A stretch of 64,000 nt of DNA, from the NCBI GenBank assembly GCA_018660835.1, contig JABJJN010000080.1, positions 124,001 to 188,000 of the forward strand, read 5' to 3'. The position numbers and the translations under genes were made by a program. This DNA comes from Gemmatimonadota bacterium (GTDB lineage Bacteria; Latescibacterota; UBA2968; UBA8231). The notes beneath the pieces are model-generated. The model did no database searches. It was not told the DNA's origin and saw only the letters and a program-made list of their open reading frames with translations. Shown here in pieces: positions 8,465 through 17,567 of this stretch. The stretch's first letter is position 1, and each line of letters begins with the position of its first letter.

Positions 8465-10024
8465 ATGACGGTTCCCAGCACACGTAGAGCCATCGTGCGA
8501 GGTCTCACCGCCGCGAGTCTGCTGTCCATGTCCGTGGCGACTGCCCGCGCCGACGAGGCGAAAGCGAGCACAACCGCTGCCGGTGGAGGTAGCCCTGTCA
8601 CCAAGGTAGACCTGCTGACACGCCGCTTCGAGTCGCAGCCACCTCACGACGCATCGTTCTCGCTCGATGTGCGACTGCCGAAATCCATTGTGTTGCGCAC
8701 GGTGGAATGGATGGAGACGACACAGCCCACGTCTCCGCCGTACGAGGCGGCTTTCGTCCCCCACGGGAAGGCAAGGCCTTTCGAGATACCCGACGAGAAG
8801 GACAAGAACCGATATGACGCGCACATGCCTGCCTTGCGCGGAAATAGGCACTACGTGTTCCGCTTCACGCTGGCGAACAAGCAGGAACTGAGAAAGGTGC
8901 TGGCGGCAGCGCTCGCGGTGAAATGTCCCTCTGCAGGTGCACCGGTTTCCCCCGCCGACGTTCCGCTGTGTAACGCCTACGGAGCCTACAAGGTCGCGTC
9001 CAGGGCTGGCGCAACCCCCGACATCCCCAACTTACAGGTGGTGTACGCGGGGTTCCTGAACAAGATCGGAGCAAACACGGCGGAATTCGAGTTCGTTCGG
9101 TTGTACCATGAGGCTGCCGCTGAAGATCCCGGTGTCGCGCAGAAGCGGAAGAATGCCGAGCAACTCGTCGAGAGACTGAGCACCCAGAACGAGAGGACTC
9201 GCCTCTCGAACGGGGTCCAGCAAGGCGGCAAGGGTGGGGGATTGCCGGGGCTCCTGGCGGCCGAAGTTCCTGAGCCTGAAGCCATCGACGCCATAGAGGC
9301 TCAGTACAAGGCCCAGTACAAGGCACTTCTTATGCTGCGGGAGATGCTAAAGGGCATGTCAACCCTGCCGACCACGAACATCGGTAACCTCGATCAGATG
9401 ATAGCAGACCTGCAGAAGCTGCGCGCCGGGCTCCGAGGTCTCCACAAGCTTGTCGTCGACCTCGACAAAGAGGCCACGCGGGTGGTCGAAGCGGAAGCGG
9501 CGAGAACCGACGAAGTGCTCTCGTACTTCGCGGCTACCGACACGTACTATAACAAACGCATCACCGGAGATGTGGGACTGATGTACTCATGGACCCTGGA
9601 GACAGCCTCACCGTACCTTGGCGTCAACTGGGACCTGTCTCTGGCCAACTACGGCCTTCCTCTGGGCAAGCAAGCGTCATATCGCAATTGGACGGGCTGG
9701 CTCCGACGCACGTCCATGGTGGTGGGTGTGCTGATGCGCAAGGTCGACGATGGCGAGCGCAACACGAGGAGCGATCTGATAGATGGCAACAGCCTCCTGA
9801 CCGGGGCCGCCTTTCGCTTTACCCAGGCGACGCGACTGAGCGCCGGGCTCGTGCATTTCCGCCAGGAACGCAAGAACCCTCTGCGCGACGATGTGAGGTG
9901 GGGACGAGCGTGGTACGCCGCCTTGTCCTACGACACCGAACCGGATCTATCGAAGGTGAAGGCAGACAACATCCTGCAATGGATTGGGGCTGCCGGCGCC
10001 ATCATTACGAGGTTCTCGCGATGA
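8465..10024 (+). CDS. Secreted protein of unknown function, coiled-coil middle and barrel-like C terminus
   Basis: A 519-residue protein. GGAAGGG lies six bases before ATG 8465, which I prefer over an earlier in-frame alternative. Residues 1-30 form a signal peptide ending AVATARA-like (SVATARADE). Residues 100-250 are mixed. Residues 220-350 are rich in charged heptad-like helix (AQKRKNAEQLVERLSTQNERT and MLREMLKGMSTL). The last 150 residues alternate aromatic and polar residues (VGLMYSWTLETASPYLGVNW, TGAAFRFTQATRLSAGLVHF, RAWYAALSYDTEP), like strands of an outer-membrane barrel. I do not recognise the family. The stop overlaps the next ATG (ATGA), so it is coupled to the following lipoprotein and the two are probably envelope partners. 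Confidence 0.75.
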   Translation: MTVPSTRRAIVRGLTAASLLSMSVATARADEAKASTTAAGGGSPVTKVDLLTRRFESQPPHDASFSLDVRLPKSIVLRTVEWMETTQPTSPPYEAAFVPHGKARPFEIPDEKDKNRYDAHMPALRGNRHYVFRFTLANKQELRKVLAAALAVKCPSAGAPVSPADVPLCNAYGAYKVASRAGATPDIPNLQVVYAGFLNKIGANTAEFEFVRLYHEAAAEDPGVAQKRKNAEQLVERLSTQNERTRLSNGVQQGGKGGGLPGLLAAEVPEPEAIDAIEAQYKAQYKALLMLREMLKGMSTLPTTNIGNLDQMIADLQKLRAGLRGLHKLVVDLDKEATRVVEAEAARTDEVLSYFAATDTYYNKRITGDVGLMYSWTLETASPYLGVNWDLSLANYGLPLGKQASYRNWTGWLRRTSMVVGVLMRKVDDGERNTRSDLIDGNSLLTGAAFRFTQATRLSAGLVHFRQERKNPLRDDVRWGRAWYAALSYDTEPDLSKVKADNILQWIGAAGAIITRFSR

Positions 10025-10932
10025 GGATGCCCATGAATCGGAAGACGGCGGCGGTAGCGACCTTGCTTCTGGTCTGCGCTGGCTGTGACGTGCCTTACGT
10101 CGATACGAACATCGTCAGTTACGACGACAGTGGTTTCGATCGGGAAGCGTTTCTCATGGTGGTGCAGGGCCTCGAAACGACTCAGATCGATGGTGTCGTG
10201 ATGGGCAGCGCTGATTCCGCCTTTGCCGGTCGGGTGTTGATCACCAAGAAGAGCGACCCACAACGAAGGAACATCCGTGTCGCTTCGACCTTCACACCGA
10301 GCGACTCGACCGAGCGCAAGGCGGAGACACGGATGTTGCTGGCAGCCACTGCCGAAGGTGAGCACCTTGCTGCCGACTTCACGCTGCCCGCTCCTGGGAA
10401 GCCGGGGGTGACGGTCGTTCAGGTAGATGTTGTAACAAAGGACGGGAGCACGTTGGGGCTCAGCGAGAGCTTCAATATCGTCCATGCGGCCCCCAGCCAG
10501 CCTGTCGTCGGAGACGCGACGTCCTTACGTATGGAGCTGAGTGCGTTGGCGGTCCATGGGAACTGGTCTGAGGAGGTGGTCGTGATAGTATTGGTACGCG
10601 ATAGTGCCGACAGACCCGTCAAGGATCAGAAGGTTGAACTGACGGCAATCATCGGGGGGCAGGCCACAGGTAGGTTTCGCGGTTCTGGAATCGTCGACAA
10701 CGGGATTCGTGGTGCCACAGGGACTACCACCTCAGCAGGCGTCGTCGAGCTGGTGTTCGGTGTGGGAGTGGAGACCGGCGTGGTGACGATCTCGGCCAAC
10801 ACCGAAGGTGGCCCCTCGGCGACAGCGTCGCTGGCCGTGCTGGAGTCGTTGCCACAGCAGGAGGGGGTCATACTCACAATATCCCCCGCAGGAGCAGCGG
10901 TGTCTGATGAGCAACCAGGAGGGGACGGATGA
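10021..10932 (+). CDS. Lipoprotein with Big-1-like Ig domain
   Basis: A 303-residue protein beginning at ATG 10021, which overlaps the upstream stop; ATG 10033 is an alternative. The lipobox LLLVCAGC is near residues 16-23, so Cys is the likely lipidation site. Residues 35-165 form beta-rich sequence. Residues 180-285 carry a bacterial Ig-like (invasin/Big_1) pattern: VRDSADRPVKDQKVEL, then GTTTSAGVVELVF, then VVTISANTEG and ATASLAV. Such domains project surface proteins. The frame runs on past the start of the small ORF at 10907. Long open frame upstream of 10021 is the shadow of the previous gene. Function beyond an envelope-anchored role is unknown. Confidence 0.75.
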   Translation: MRMPMNRKTAAVATLLLVCAGCDVPYVDTNIVSYDDSGFDREAFLMVVQGLETTQIDGVVMGSADSAFAGRVLITKKSDPQRRNIRVASTFTPSDSTERKAETRMLLAATAEGEHLAADFTLPAPGKPGVTVVQVDVVTKDGSTLGLSESFNIVHAAPSQPVVGDATSLRMELSALAVHGNWSEEVVVIVLVRDSADRPVKDQKVELTAIIGGQATGRFRGSGIVDNGIRGATGTTTSAGVVELVFGVGVETGVVTISANTEGGPSATASLAVLESLPQQEGVILTISPAGAAVSDEQPGGDG

Positions 10933-11074
10933 GACGCGCAACGACCAGGACGTACGAGAACGCTTCGCTAAATGGTTCTCAGTGTCTTCAGATCTGCGAG
11001 ATCTTCTCACGCGCCAGCTTACGGCAACGGAAGGCCGTTTTGGATACTCTGTCGATGACGCCGTAGTTCGATGA
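10907..11074 (+). CDS. Small 55-residue ORF downstream of the Big-1 lipoprotein
   Basis: ATG 10907 is preceded by AGGAG about 12 bases upstream and overlaps the last 26 bases of the lipoprotein gene. The product MSNQEGTDETRNDQDVRERF continues with an amphipathic KWFSVSSDLRDLLTRQL and ends in ATEGRFGYSVDDAVVR. No signal peptide or known motif is visible. Overlap with the previous gene suggests co-transcription, but a gene this short cannot be confirmed by reading alone. Confidence 0.4.
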   Translation: MSNQEGTDETRNDQDVRERFAKWFSVSSDLRDLLTRQLTATEGRFGYSVDDAVVR

Positions 11075-11205
11075 AGGCGCACATCTGAGTTGCTGAGCGT
11101 TCACAGCGGGGCGTGCGGTCGAAGAGTTGTGTCGCACATAGGAAATAATCCTGCGGGTAGCTGTGTCAGTCTACTAGAAGTCGGGTACCAAATGGGAGAC
11201 TCTGT

Positions 11206-12264
11206 GTGAGCATGCCAACATTTCAGACCCTCGCTCATGAAGTACTGGCGCTAGAAGCACTGGTCAAGCCGGTTGCGCCTGCCACCTTCCGATATCTTGA
11301 CACCATACTGTCACACGCTCAGGCCACCGTGTCGTGGTCGGGGGCCAATGACGAGGGCAACGCCCGTTCGGTGCTGGGCCAGATAGAAGCGCTGTTAACC
11401 TCGCACAGATTTCTCTGCAAGATTCCTTGGGCGCGAGTCGAGCGCCTCGATGATGCCCTTCAGCCGGACACCATCGTCATCGACTTCCTCGCTGCTACCG
11501 AAAACGAGAAGCGCCGGGAGGTCCTTCGCGATAGCGCAAATCAGCAAGTGTGGGAGTATGCACATGCGCATGATGAGAAGGAATTTCACTACTCTGACTG
11601 TGATCTGACAGCCTGCCTGTACATTGCGATCGCCGAATTGTTGCAACTCCCGATCGCAATGTGTGAGATCCCGTTCCACAACTTCGTAAGGTGGAGGCTG
11701 CCGGATGGTCTGTACCTGAATTGGGACACAAACTTCGGCTACGATCGCTGGACAGATGCGGAATACCGCGCTCAGAAGGACGTTCCCGCAGACAGCTCCG
11801 CTTTTCTGGTAACTCTATCACGAGAAGAGACGATCGGCTATTTCAACTTCGTTCAAGGACTCGGTTTTGCGAGAGATGGTCGCTGGCCAGAGGCAATTCG
11901 AAGCTACCGAACGGCTCTGACATTGGTGCCCCGCGTTCCTTCGGCTCGCGTGAACATTGCATGGGCATACGTCACCGAGCCGGCGCTCCGTAGTACAGAT
12001 CACACGAGAGAGGCGCTGACACTGGCGCAACAGGCCGTGGCGATTTTCAAAAACAGCAATACTGTCGAGACCTTGGCCTACGCATTGGCTGAGAACGGGC
12101 GATTCGAGCAGGCCGCCTCATCCCTTTTGGAGGCTGTAGCACTCGATTCATACGAGGCAGTACGCGATCAACGTGCCACGCGCGTCAACTCCCGGATGGC
12201 GGACGTGTTCCGCGACGGAAAGACCTATTTAGAGGATTTGCAGAACAACGAGGAGACACATTAG
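11206..12264 (+). CDS. Transglutaminase-like (SirB1-type) protein with TPR repeats
   Basis: A 352-residue cytoplasmic-looking protein. GTG 11206 is chosen because GGGAG ends seven bases before it; ATG 11212 is the alternative. Residues 128-180 carry a transglutaminase/SirB1-like core: YSDCDLTACLYIAIAELLQLP (Cys132), then PFHNFVRW (His158) and LNWDTNFG (Asp174), a plausible Cys-His-Asp triad. Residues 205-340 hold about three TPR-like helix pairs (FNFVQGLGFARDGRWPEAIR, SARVNIAWAYV, VETLAYALAENGRFEQA). The family is a mix of proteases, structural scaffolds and regulators, so the activity is not certain. It follows the 8.5-11 kb secreted cluster after a 130-bp gap. Confidence 0.75.
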   Translation: MSMPTFQTLAHEVLALEALVKPVAPATFRYLDTILSHAQATVSWSGANDEGNARSVLGQIEALLTSHRFLCKIPWARVERLDDALQPDTIVIDFLAATENEKRREVLRDSANQQVWEYAHAHDEKEFHYSDCDLTACLYIAIAELLQLPIAMCEIPFHNFVRWRLPDGLYLNWDTNFGYDRWTDAEYRAQKDVPADSSAFLVTLSREETIGYFNFVQGLGFARDGRWPEAIRSYRTALTLVPRVPSARVNIAWAYVTEPALRSTDHTREALTLAQQAVAIFKNSNTVETLAYALAENGRFEQAASSLLEAVALDSYEAVRDQRATRVNSRMADVFRDGKTYLEDLQNNEETH

Positions 12265-12740
12265 TACCGATCGAACACGCCTCCACCGGCGTCCCTTATC
12301 CCCGTGTCCTGTCGTTCCGCGGGAATAGTCTGTATCGTCCTCCCGCAGCCGACCTAGCGGTGCAGGAGGCCCCGAACCGGCCATCGTGGACCGAGCCAGA
12401 CGATCTTACCCGTGGATGCATCGATTGGTGACGTGTATGACCACCTCGCCAAAGATGTTGAGTCCTTGATTCAGGCTGAATTCCTCCGCCTCGACCTGGA
12501 TTCCACACGATCCCGACCCAGATGATGAGCCTGACTGAGCAGTCGACGACCATGTCCGTTGTTGGTGGAGACAACCGACCTATGCGTCTGGAGACCGTCG
12601 GATGACGGCAGGTCCCGAATGGGCTGAAATGCACAGGAAGGCTGGAGCACGGCCTGGTGCACTCTTCCGGCAACGAGCTATAGCCCTTATCCACACTTAA
12701 GCACCCGAAGCGATCCAGCAGAGGAATCGCAAGAAACACC
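12265..12740. other. 476-bp gap, no convincing gene
   Basis: The longest frame here is on the minus strand and has neither a start signal nor a family motif. A different minus frame contains the coding-like string GIQVEAEEFSLNQGLNIF, interrupted by stops, so a decayed gene is possible. The last 100 bp presumably carry the promoter of the aldo/keto reductase. Confidence 0.4.
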
Positions 12741-13721
12741 ATGGAATACGTCAATTTCGGATCCGCCGGTATCAAAGTCAGTCCCCTCGCCCTGGGCCTC
12801 GGATTACGTGGTCAGGACAGCCAGTCAGAGGCCCAGCGCATGATCGAATACGCACTCGATCAGGGCATCAACCTGATTGATTGTGCCAACGTCTACGGCA
12901 CGCTGGACATCCCCGAGAGCGTGGGCCAGTCGGAAGTGGTTCTGGGCAAGGCGCTCAAGGGACGGCGACAGGATGTCGTCATCACATCGAAGGTAGCCAG
13001 CCGCATGGGTCCCGGACCGAACGATTCCGGGCTATCCAGATCTCACATCATGCGCGCCATCGAGCACTCCCTGAAGCGACTCGAAACGGACTACATCGAC
13101 GTATACCTGGTGCACGTCTTCGATCCACAGACACCACTTGAAGAGACGATCAGCGCCCTGAATGATCTGGTCCGCAGCGGCAAGGTCCGTTATGTCGGTT
13201 GCTGCAACTTCGCCGCCTGGCAGGTGTGCAAGTCGCTCTGGGTGGCGGGTGATCTGCAGGCGATGCCCTTCATGTGCGTGCAGAATCCCTACAGCCTGCT
13301 CAATCGAGAACTCGAAGTCGAGATGTTCGGCCTGCTGCGCGATCAGCGGCTCGGCGCCATGGCCTACAGTCCCCTTGCCGTTGGTCTTCTCAGTGGCACG
13401 TATGTACCCGGACAACCGGCACCAGCCGATACGTTATGGGCGACAAGGTTAGCAGACAGATACGATCCGGTGATGGCCGGTCCCGCAGGTGACGTCGTGC
13501 GCACACTGGTGCGTCTGGCGGCAGAGATCGGCAAGTCACCGGCCCAGCTGGCGCTGGCATGGGTCTTGTCTCAACCGGAGATCACGATCGCTATCTCCGG
13601 AAGCGATACGATCGATCAGATCGATGACGCGATCGGCGCCGTCGGCTGGACCTTGGACGACGCCATACGCCAGGAGCTCGCCGAGGTCTCGGCGAGTTTC
13701 GTGCGCCGCAGCTTCATCTGA
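12741..13721 (+). CDS. Aldo/keto reductase
   Basis: A 326-residue NAD(P)H-dependent (beta/alpha)8 oxidoreductase, reducing or oxidising a sugar- or aldehyde-type carbonyl in the cytoplasm. The AKR tetrad is complete: Asp47 and Tyr52 in LIDCANVYG, Lys84 in VITSKV, His125 in VYLVHVFDP. The cofactor end is represented by LAWVLSQPEITIAISGS near 275. Length is normal for the family. An AGAGGA sequence lies about 14 bases ahead of the ATG. An enolase-superfamily gene starts 17 bases after its stop, so the two are probably one operon handling a sugar or sugar acid; the substrate is not evident. Confidence 0.95.
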   Translation: MEYVNFGSAGIKVSPLALGLGLRGQDSQSEAQRMIEYALDQGINLIDCANVYGTLDIPESVGQSEVVLGKALKGRRQDVVITSKVASRMGPGPNDSGLSRSHIMRAIEHSLKRLETDYIDVYLVHVFDPQTPLEETISALNDLVRSGKVRYVGCCNFAAWQVCKSLWVAGDLQAMPFMCVQNPYSLLNRELEVEMFGLLRDQRLGAMAYSPLAVGLLSGTYVPGQPAPADTLWATRLADRYDPVMAGPAGDVVRTLVRLAAEIGKSPAQLALAWVLSQPEITIAISGSDTIDQIDDAIGAVGWTLDDAIRQELAEVSASFVRRSFI

Positions 13722-13738
13722 GCTGACTCGAGAAACTC

Positions 13739-14908
13739 ATGAAGATCACCGACATCCGCTGTCACGTGATGTGCCCCATTCAGGATAATCTGGGTGGGCC
13801 ACGCAGCCGCTCCTTCGTCGAAGTGGAGACGGACGAGGGGATCACCGGAATCGGTGAGGCGACGACGGAATTCCACGAAATGGCCGTGAAGAGCCAGATC
13901 GAGGTCGAGCTCAGGAATCGCTTCGTCGGCGAGAACCCCGCTGACGTGGAGCGTCTGTGGCAGATCGGCTATCGGGATTTCTGGTGGCGCCGTGGCATCG
14001 TGCACACGAGCGCCATGAGTGGCGTCGACATGGCCCTCTGGGATATCAAGGGCAAGGCGGCGGGCTTGCCCGTGTACGAACTGCTCGGCGGCAAAGTGCG
14101 CAATCAGGTCCGGTGTTACATCCGCTATGGCGTCGAATTCCATGACACGTCGCTCGAAGATGCGGCAGCACAGACCCTGTCCCGCGGTCTCGACGCCTTC
14201 AAACACGGCGTCGGTGATCGTCCCGTGCCCTTCGACGCGGACGTCCAGATCGAACGTGCCCTGGACCAGCACACGCGGTTGCGCCAGCTCCTGGGTCCGG
14301 ATGTAGCCCTGATGTGTGACGCCGCTGGCATGTTCACCCCCACCCAGGCGCATCGACTCATCGAAGGCCTGCGCCCCCTCGGGATGCATTTTGTTGAGGA
14401 ACCGACGAATATGGACACCGTGGAACCAACCCTGCGTCTCAAACGCGACTTCCCCGATGTCCCCATCGCCGTCGGCGAACGCCTCATCACGCGCTGGGAT
14501 TGCCGGCCCTGGTTCGAGCAACAAGCCATCGATGTATGCCAGGCCGATATCAGTCACACGGGCGGCATCAGTGAACTGATGAAGATCGCCCACTTCGCTG
14601 AGGTCTACGGCATTCGCATGGCGCCCCACAACCCGTATGGTCCCGTCGCGTTGGCTGCCGTCGCGCACGCGGCGGCGGCGATGCAAAATTTTGATATCGT
14701 CGAGCACTGCCCGATTCAGCCCTGGTTCGACGATGTGCAGACCCTCAAGTTACCCCTGTCAGCCGGCTACATCGACATCGACACCCTCGGCACACGCCCC
14801 GGTTTGGGCGTCGAGCTCGACATGGATCTTGTGCGTTCCCGGTCTCGTCACATTGCCGCCGGTGGGCAGGGGTATGAGCAGGCAGATGGTTCGCTGCCGC
14901 TGATCTGA
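13739..14908 (+). CDS. Mandelate racemase/muconate lactonizing enzyme family dehydratase
   Basis: A 389-residue enolase-superfamily enzyme. The capping domain (about 1-120) ends with VDMALWDIKGKAAGLPVYELLGG. Barrel metal ligands are Asp194 (MCDAAG), Glu220 (FVEEP) and Glu247 (AVGERL); Asp270 and His297 (APHNPYGPV) look like the His-Asp base pair of sugar-acid dehydratases. This points to abstraction of a proton alpha to a carboxylate, most likely an acid-sugar dehydratase of the galactonate/mannonate type, though the substrate cannot be read. It follows the aldo/keto reductase by 17 bp. Confidence 0.93.
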   Translation: MKITDIRCHVMCPIQDNLGGPRSRSFVEVETDEGITGIGEATTEFHEMAVKSQIEVELRNRFVGENPADVERLWQIGYRDFWWRRGIVHTSAMSGVDMALWDIKGKAAGLPVYELLGGKVRNQVRCYIRYGVEFHDTSLEDAAAQTLSRGLDAFKHGVGDRPVPFDADVQIERALDQHTRLRQLLGPDVALMCDAAGMFTPTQAHRLIEGLRPLGMHFVEEPTNMDTVEPTLRLKRDFPDVPIAVGERLITRWDCRPWFEQQAIDVCQADISHTGGISELMKIAHFAEVYGIRMAPHNPYGPVALAAVAHAAAAMQNFDIVEHCPIQPWFDDVQTLKLPLSAGYIDIDTLGTRPGLGVELDMDLVRSRSRHIAAGGQGYEQADGSLPLI

Positions 14909-15155
14909 GCTGTTGCGGCCGCTGCCGAGATCAATCGGTCACCAAGGTCTCGGCATATCGTTCCGTGAGCAGTGCGCCACATGTTCCCCGACCCGCCGGT
15001 GGCCCTTCGTTGAAAAGTGGCCATCGAATCGCAGATATGAGCTCGCGTCGAACAGGTCGAGCAAACCACGTCGTCTTTGGGCCAGTAAGAGCGACTCAAC
15101 ATGCCTACTATTGGAGATCGCCAGTGCCACTCATCAACCCAATCAAGGATCGACC

Positions 15156-15680
15156 ATGAAACGAAGCCTTACCACCTTCGTCGCCGCCGCGACGGCGATC
15201 TTTGCAGCGACTGCTGCCTTCGCCGAGCGTCCGATAGAGCTTGCTTTGCTGTCGCCGATCCAACTCAATAGCCCCGGTGAATCGATTAGGGGTCTGCGAA
15301 TCTCGCTTCTCTACGGCGAGAATGCGGCCGTGGCGGGCATCGACTGGAGTCTGGTTTCCAAGACCACCGGCGACCAGATCGGTTGGCAATTGGGACTCGT
15401 CCACCTCAACGGTGGCGATTTCATCGGTCTCCAGGAGGGTGCATACAACCAGGTCGACGGCTCATTCAAAGGCTGGCAGGCAGGCCTCGTGAATGTGACG
15501 AAAGGCCGCTTCTCGGGATTTCAGAGTGCCTTCTACAACGAGGCGGGTGACTTCCACGGCCTGCAGTTCGGCCTGTGGAACACGGTGCAGAGTCTCGATG
15601 GATTGCAGATCGGCATCATTAACCTGATCCGCTCCGGCCAACCGCGCGGCTTCCTGCCAATCGTGAACTGGAACTTCTAA
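15156..15680 (+). CDS. Secreted LA_2272-type surface repeat protein
   Basis: A 174-residue protein with a clear signal peptide (residues 1-23, ending AAFA) and AAGGA six bases before ATG 15156. From residue 75 it consists of 14-15-residue repeats with the consensus G(W/L/F)Q-x-G-(L/A)-(V/Y/W)-N: GWQLGLVH, GLQEGAYN, GWQAGLVN, GFQSAFYN, GLQFGLWN and GLQIGIIN. These match the LA_2272/LA_2273 surface repeat first named in Leptospira, thought to fold as an outer-membrane or solenoid structure. It ends in FLPIVNWNF, the usual aromatic close. Function is unknown. Confidence 0.8.
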   Translation: MKRSLTTFVAAATAIFAATAAFAERPIELALLSPIQLNSPGESIRGLRISLLYGENAAVAGIDWSLVSKTTGDQIGWQLGLVHLNGGDFIGLQEGAYNQVDGSFKGWQAGLVNVTKGRFSGFQSAFYNEAGDFHGLQFGLWNTVQSLDGLQIGIINLIRSGQPRGFLPIVNWNF

Positions 15681-15730
15681 GGCAGCTGACTGCAGGACTG
15701 GGTGCTGGTATTGGAGGCCAGTGAGAGATC

Positions 15731-17248
15731 ATGACACAACTCTACTACAACGAAGACAGTACAGATTTCTTCTACCATGGCGATCACACCGGCGGGCGTG
15801 GTGGCGCCAACCTGGACGCCTTCGTCGATCGTATTGCCAGTGCCGGCGTCACCACCTACTTGTGCAACACCAACGCCAGTCGGGCGAATTATGATTCGGC
15901 TGTGTGGACATCGACTTGGGAAGGTTTCGATCCGCAGGGGCCTGATCACCAACCGTATCTGGCGGGCCTTGCCGCGGACGGCCAGCCTGTTGACGTGAGC
16001 GGCTGGCGGCGCCTGGTAACCAACACGCTGGCCCTGCACGAACAAGGCATCGACTATCCGGCGCACACGATCGAGCGCTGCCGCCTGCGTGGTATGTCAC
16101 CGTGGATCACCCTGCGCATGAACGACGTCCACGAACAGATAAATACCAAACACCCGATCCACGGCCATTTCTGGCGCGACAACCCGCACCTGTGGCGCCG
16201 CAACAGCGATAGCTATTTCGGCCGTGCCTTCGATTTTTCTCACGTGGAGGTGCGCGACTACTACTTGGCCCTCGTCGACGAAACCCTCGAGCGCTACGAC
16301 GTGGATGGTCTCGAACTCGATTTTCTGCGCGAACCATTCCTGTTCACGGTCGGCGAAGAGGACAGCGGTCGTGAACTATTGAGCGAGTGGGTCGGTGTAG
16401 TCCGTCAACGCATCGATGCGGCGGCAGAGCGGCGCGGCCACATCATTCAGCTCGGCGTGCGTTCGCCCTCCAAGCCGTGCGTCGCTCACGCCTTTGGTAT
16501 GGATCCGCTGCGTTGGGTTCGCGCTGGCTGGCTGGACCTGCTCGTGGTCAGCCCGCGCTGGTCGACGATAGAATTCGCCATGCCCCTGAGAGAATGGCGA
16601 GAACAGCTGGGGGGTTGTTCGGCCGTTCTCGCCGGAGGATTGGAGATCTTGCGGGGCGACCATGCCATGGGACCGAAACGGCCGGTGACAGCCGCCGAAG
16701 CTCGAGGCGCGGCGGCGCAGGTGTTACATGATGGCGCCGACGCGGTGTATTTGTTCAACTACTTCCCGTCGGCAGATGCCACAACCATGCCCGATGCCTG
16801 GGCACGTGACGCCTACGAGCAGACCATCGCATCTGTGGCAAGCCTCGAACGCATCGGGCCACTGACGCGTACCCATGCCATCACCTTCGCCGACATGATC
16901 GGACCAGAGGGGGCGGTGCCAGATCCGCCGCCGCAATTGCCGGTAGAGGGCGTCGATCTGAGCTTCGAGCTACCCACAGGGCCTCGACCCGTACGTGGCG
17001 ATGGCGAATTGGTGATTGGTCTTAGCTCGAAGGGTGAGGCACCACTGGCCTATGTCAACGACGGCGGTCCGCTTGTGATGGTCTCGTCAGCGGCGACAGG
17101 ACAGCTGTGTCACAACCACTACGCCCTACCCATCGAGCTTCTCGTCGACGACGGGCAACAGAACCAGATCCATCTGATCTGTCAGGACTCATTGCGAGTC
17201 GAGTCGGTGGAAATTCGCATCCTTCCCACTGGCACACGAATCGCCTGA
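15731..17248 (+). CDS. TIM-barrel glycosidase-like protein (GHL10-type, putative)
   Basis: A 505-residue protein starting at ATG 15731 with GAGAG just upstream. The N-terminal 380 residues look like a (beta/alpha)8 barrel: VTTYLCNTNAS, LRGMSPWITLRMNDVH, DVDGLELDFLREP (a strand ending in Asp plus carboxylates at the usual active-site level), VDLLVVSPRW-like (LDLLVVSPRW) and ADAVYLFNYFP. The pattern with DxxxxDFLREP resembles glycosyl-hydrolase-like family 10 proteins of unknown substrate. The last 110 residues form a beta-sandwich ending LRVESVEIRIL. No signal peptide, so it is probably intracellular. Catalytic role is inferred. Confidence 0.7.
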   Translation: MTQLYYNEDSTDFFYHGDHTGGRGGANLDAFVDRIASAGVTTYLCNTNASRANYDSAVWTSTWEGFDPQGPDHQPYLAGLAADGQPVDVSGWRRLVTNTLALHEQGIDYPAHTIERCRLRGMSPWITLRMNDVHEQINTKHPIHGHFWRDNPHLWRRNSDSYFGRAFDFSHVEVRDYYLALVDETLERYDVDGLELDFLREPFLFTVGEEDSGRELLSEWVGVVRQRIDAAAERRGHIIQLGVRSPSKPCVAHAFGMDPLRWVRAGWLDLLVVSPRWSTIEFAMPLREWREQLGGCSAVLAGGLEILRGDHAMGPKRPVTAAEARGAAAQVLHDGADAVYLFNYFPSADATTMPDAWARDAYEQTIASVASLERIGPLTRTHAITFADMIGPEGAVPDPPPQLPVEGVDLSFELPTGPRPVRGDGELVIGLSSKGEAPLAYVNDGGPLVMVSSAATGQLCHNHYALPIELLVDDGQQNQIHLICQDSLRVESVEIRILPTGTRIA

Positions 17249-17567
17249 TCGTCGTGGTCACTCGTACATCGGCACGGAAAGCCCTGCGGCATGGTGGGCG
17301 AACTCCCCAAGTCAGATGGGCAAATCCCCAAATTGAAGGGACTCCGGGTAGTGTCACAGAGGTGCTGGGCCGGTCTTCGTGCTAACACAACATGAAATGG
17401 ATAAAGCCACTTACGATCAACAACCACCCAAAACAGGCAACTCTGGAACGGGTTTTGCATGGAGGCTCGAGTAACTCATGCCTGACTACCGTTTCGTTTC
17501 CTTCGTCAAGAGTTGGCCTTAAGTTGACGGCCGTAAGTTGGGCGGTTCCTCAGCACTGGAGATCTGA
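17249..17567. other. 319-bp intergenic region, no gene seen
   Basis: No frame here has start signals or recognisable motifs. Short similar strings around CCTTAAGTTGACGGCC and CGTAAGTTGGGCGG (about 17516-17543) lie just ahead of the next gene and could belong to its promoter, but no clear -10/-35 pair was found. Confidence 0.5.

Noticed and set aside
12296-12775. 159-residue minus-strand frame before the aldo/keto reductase
   Set aside because: No ribosome site, no motif; runs into the start of the aldo/keto reductase on the other strand.
13616-14707. 363-residue frame opposite the enolase-superfamily gene
   Set aside because: Shadow of a gene with complete catalytic residues on the other strand.
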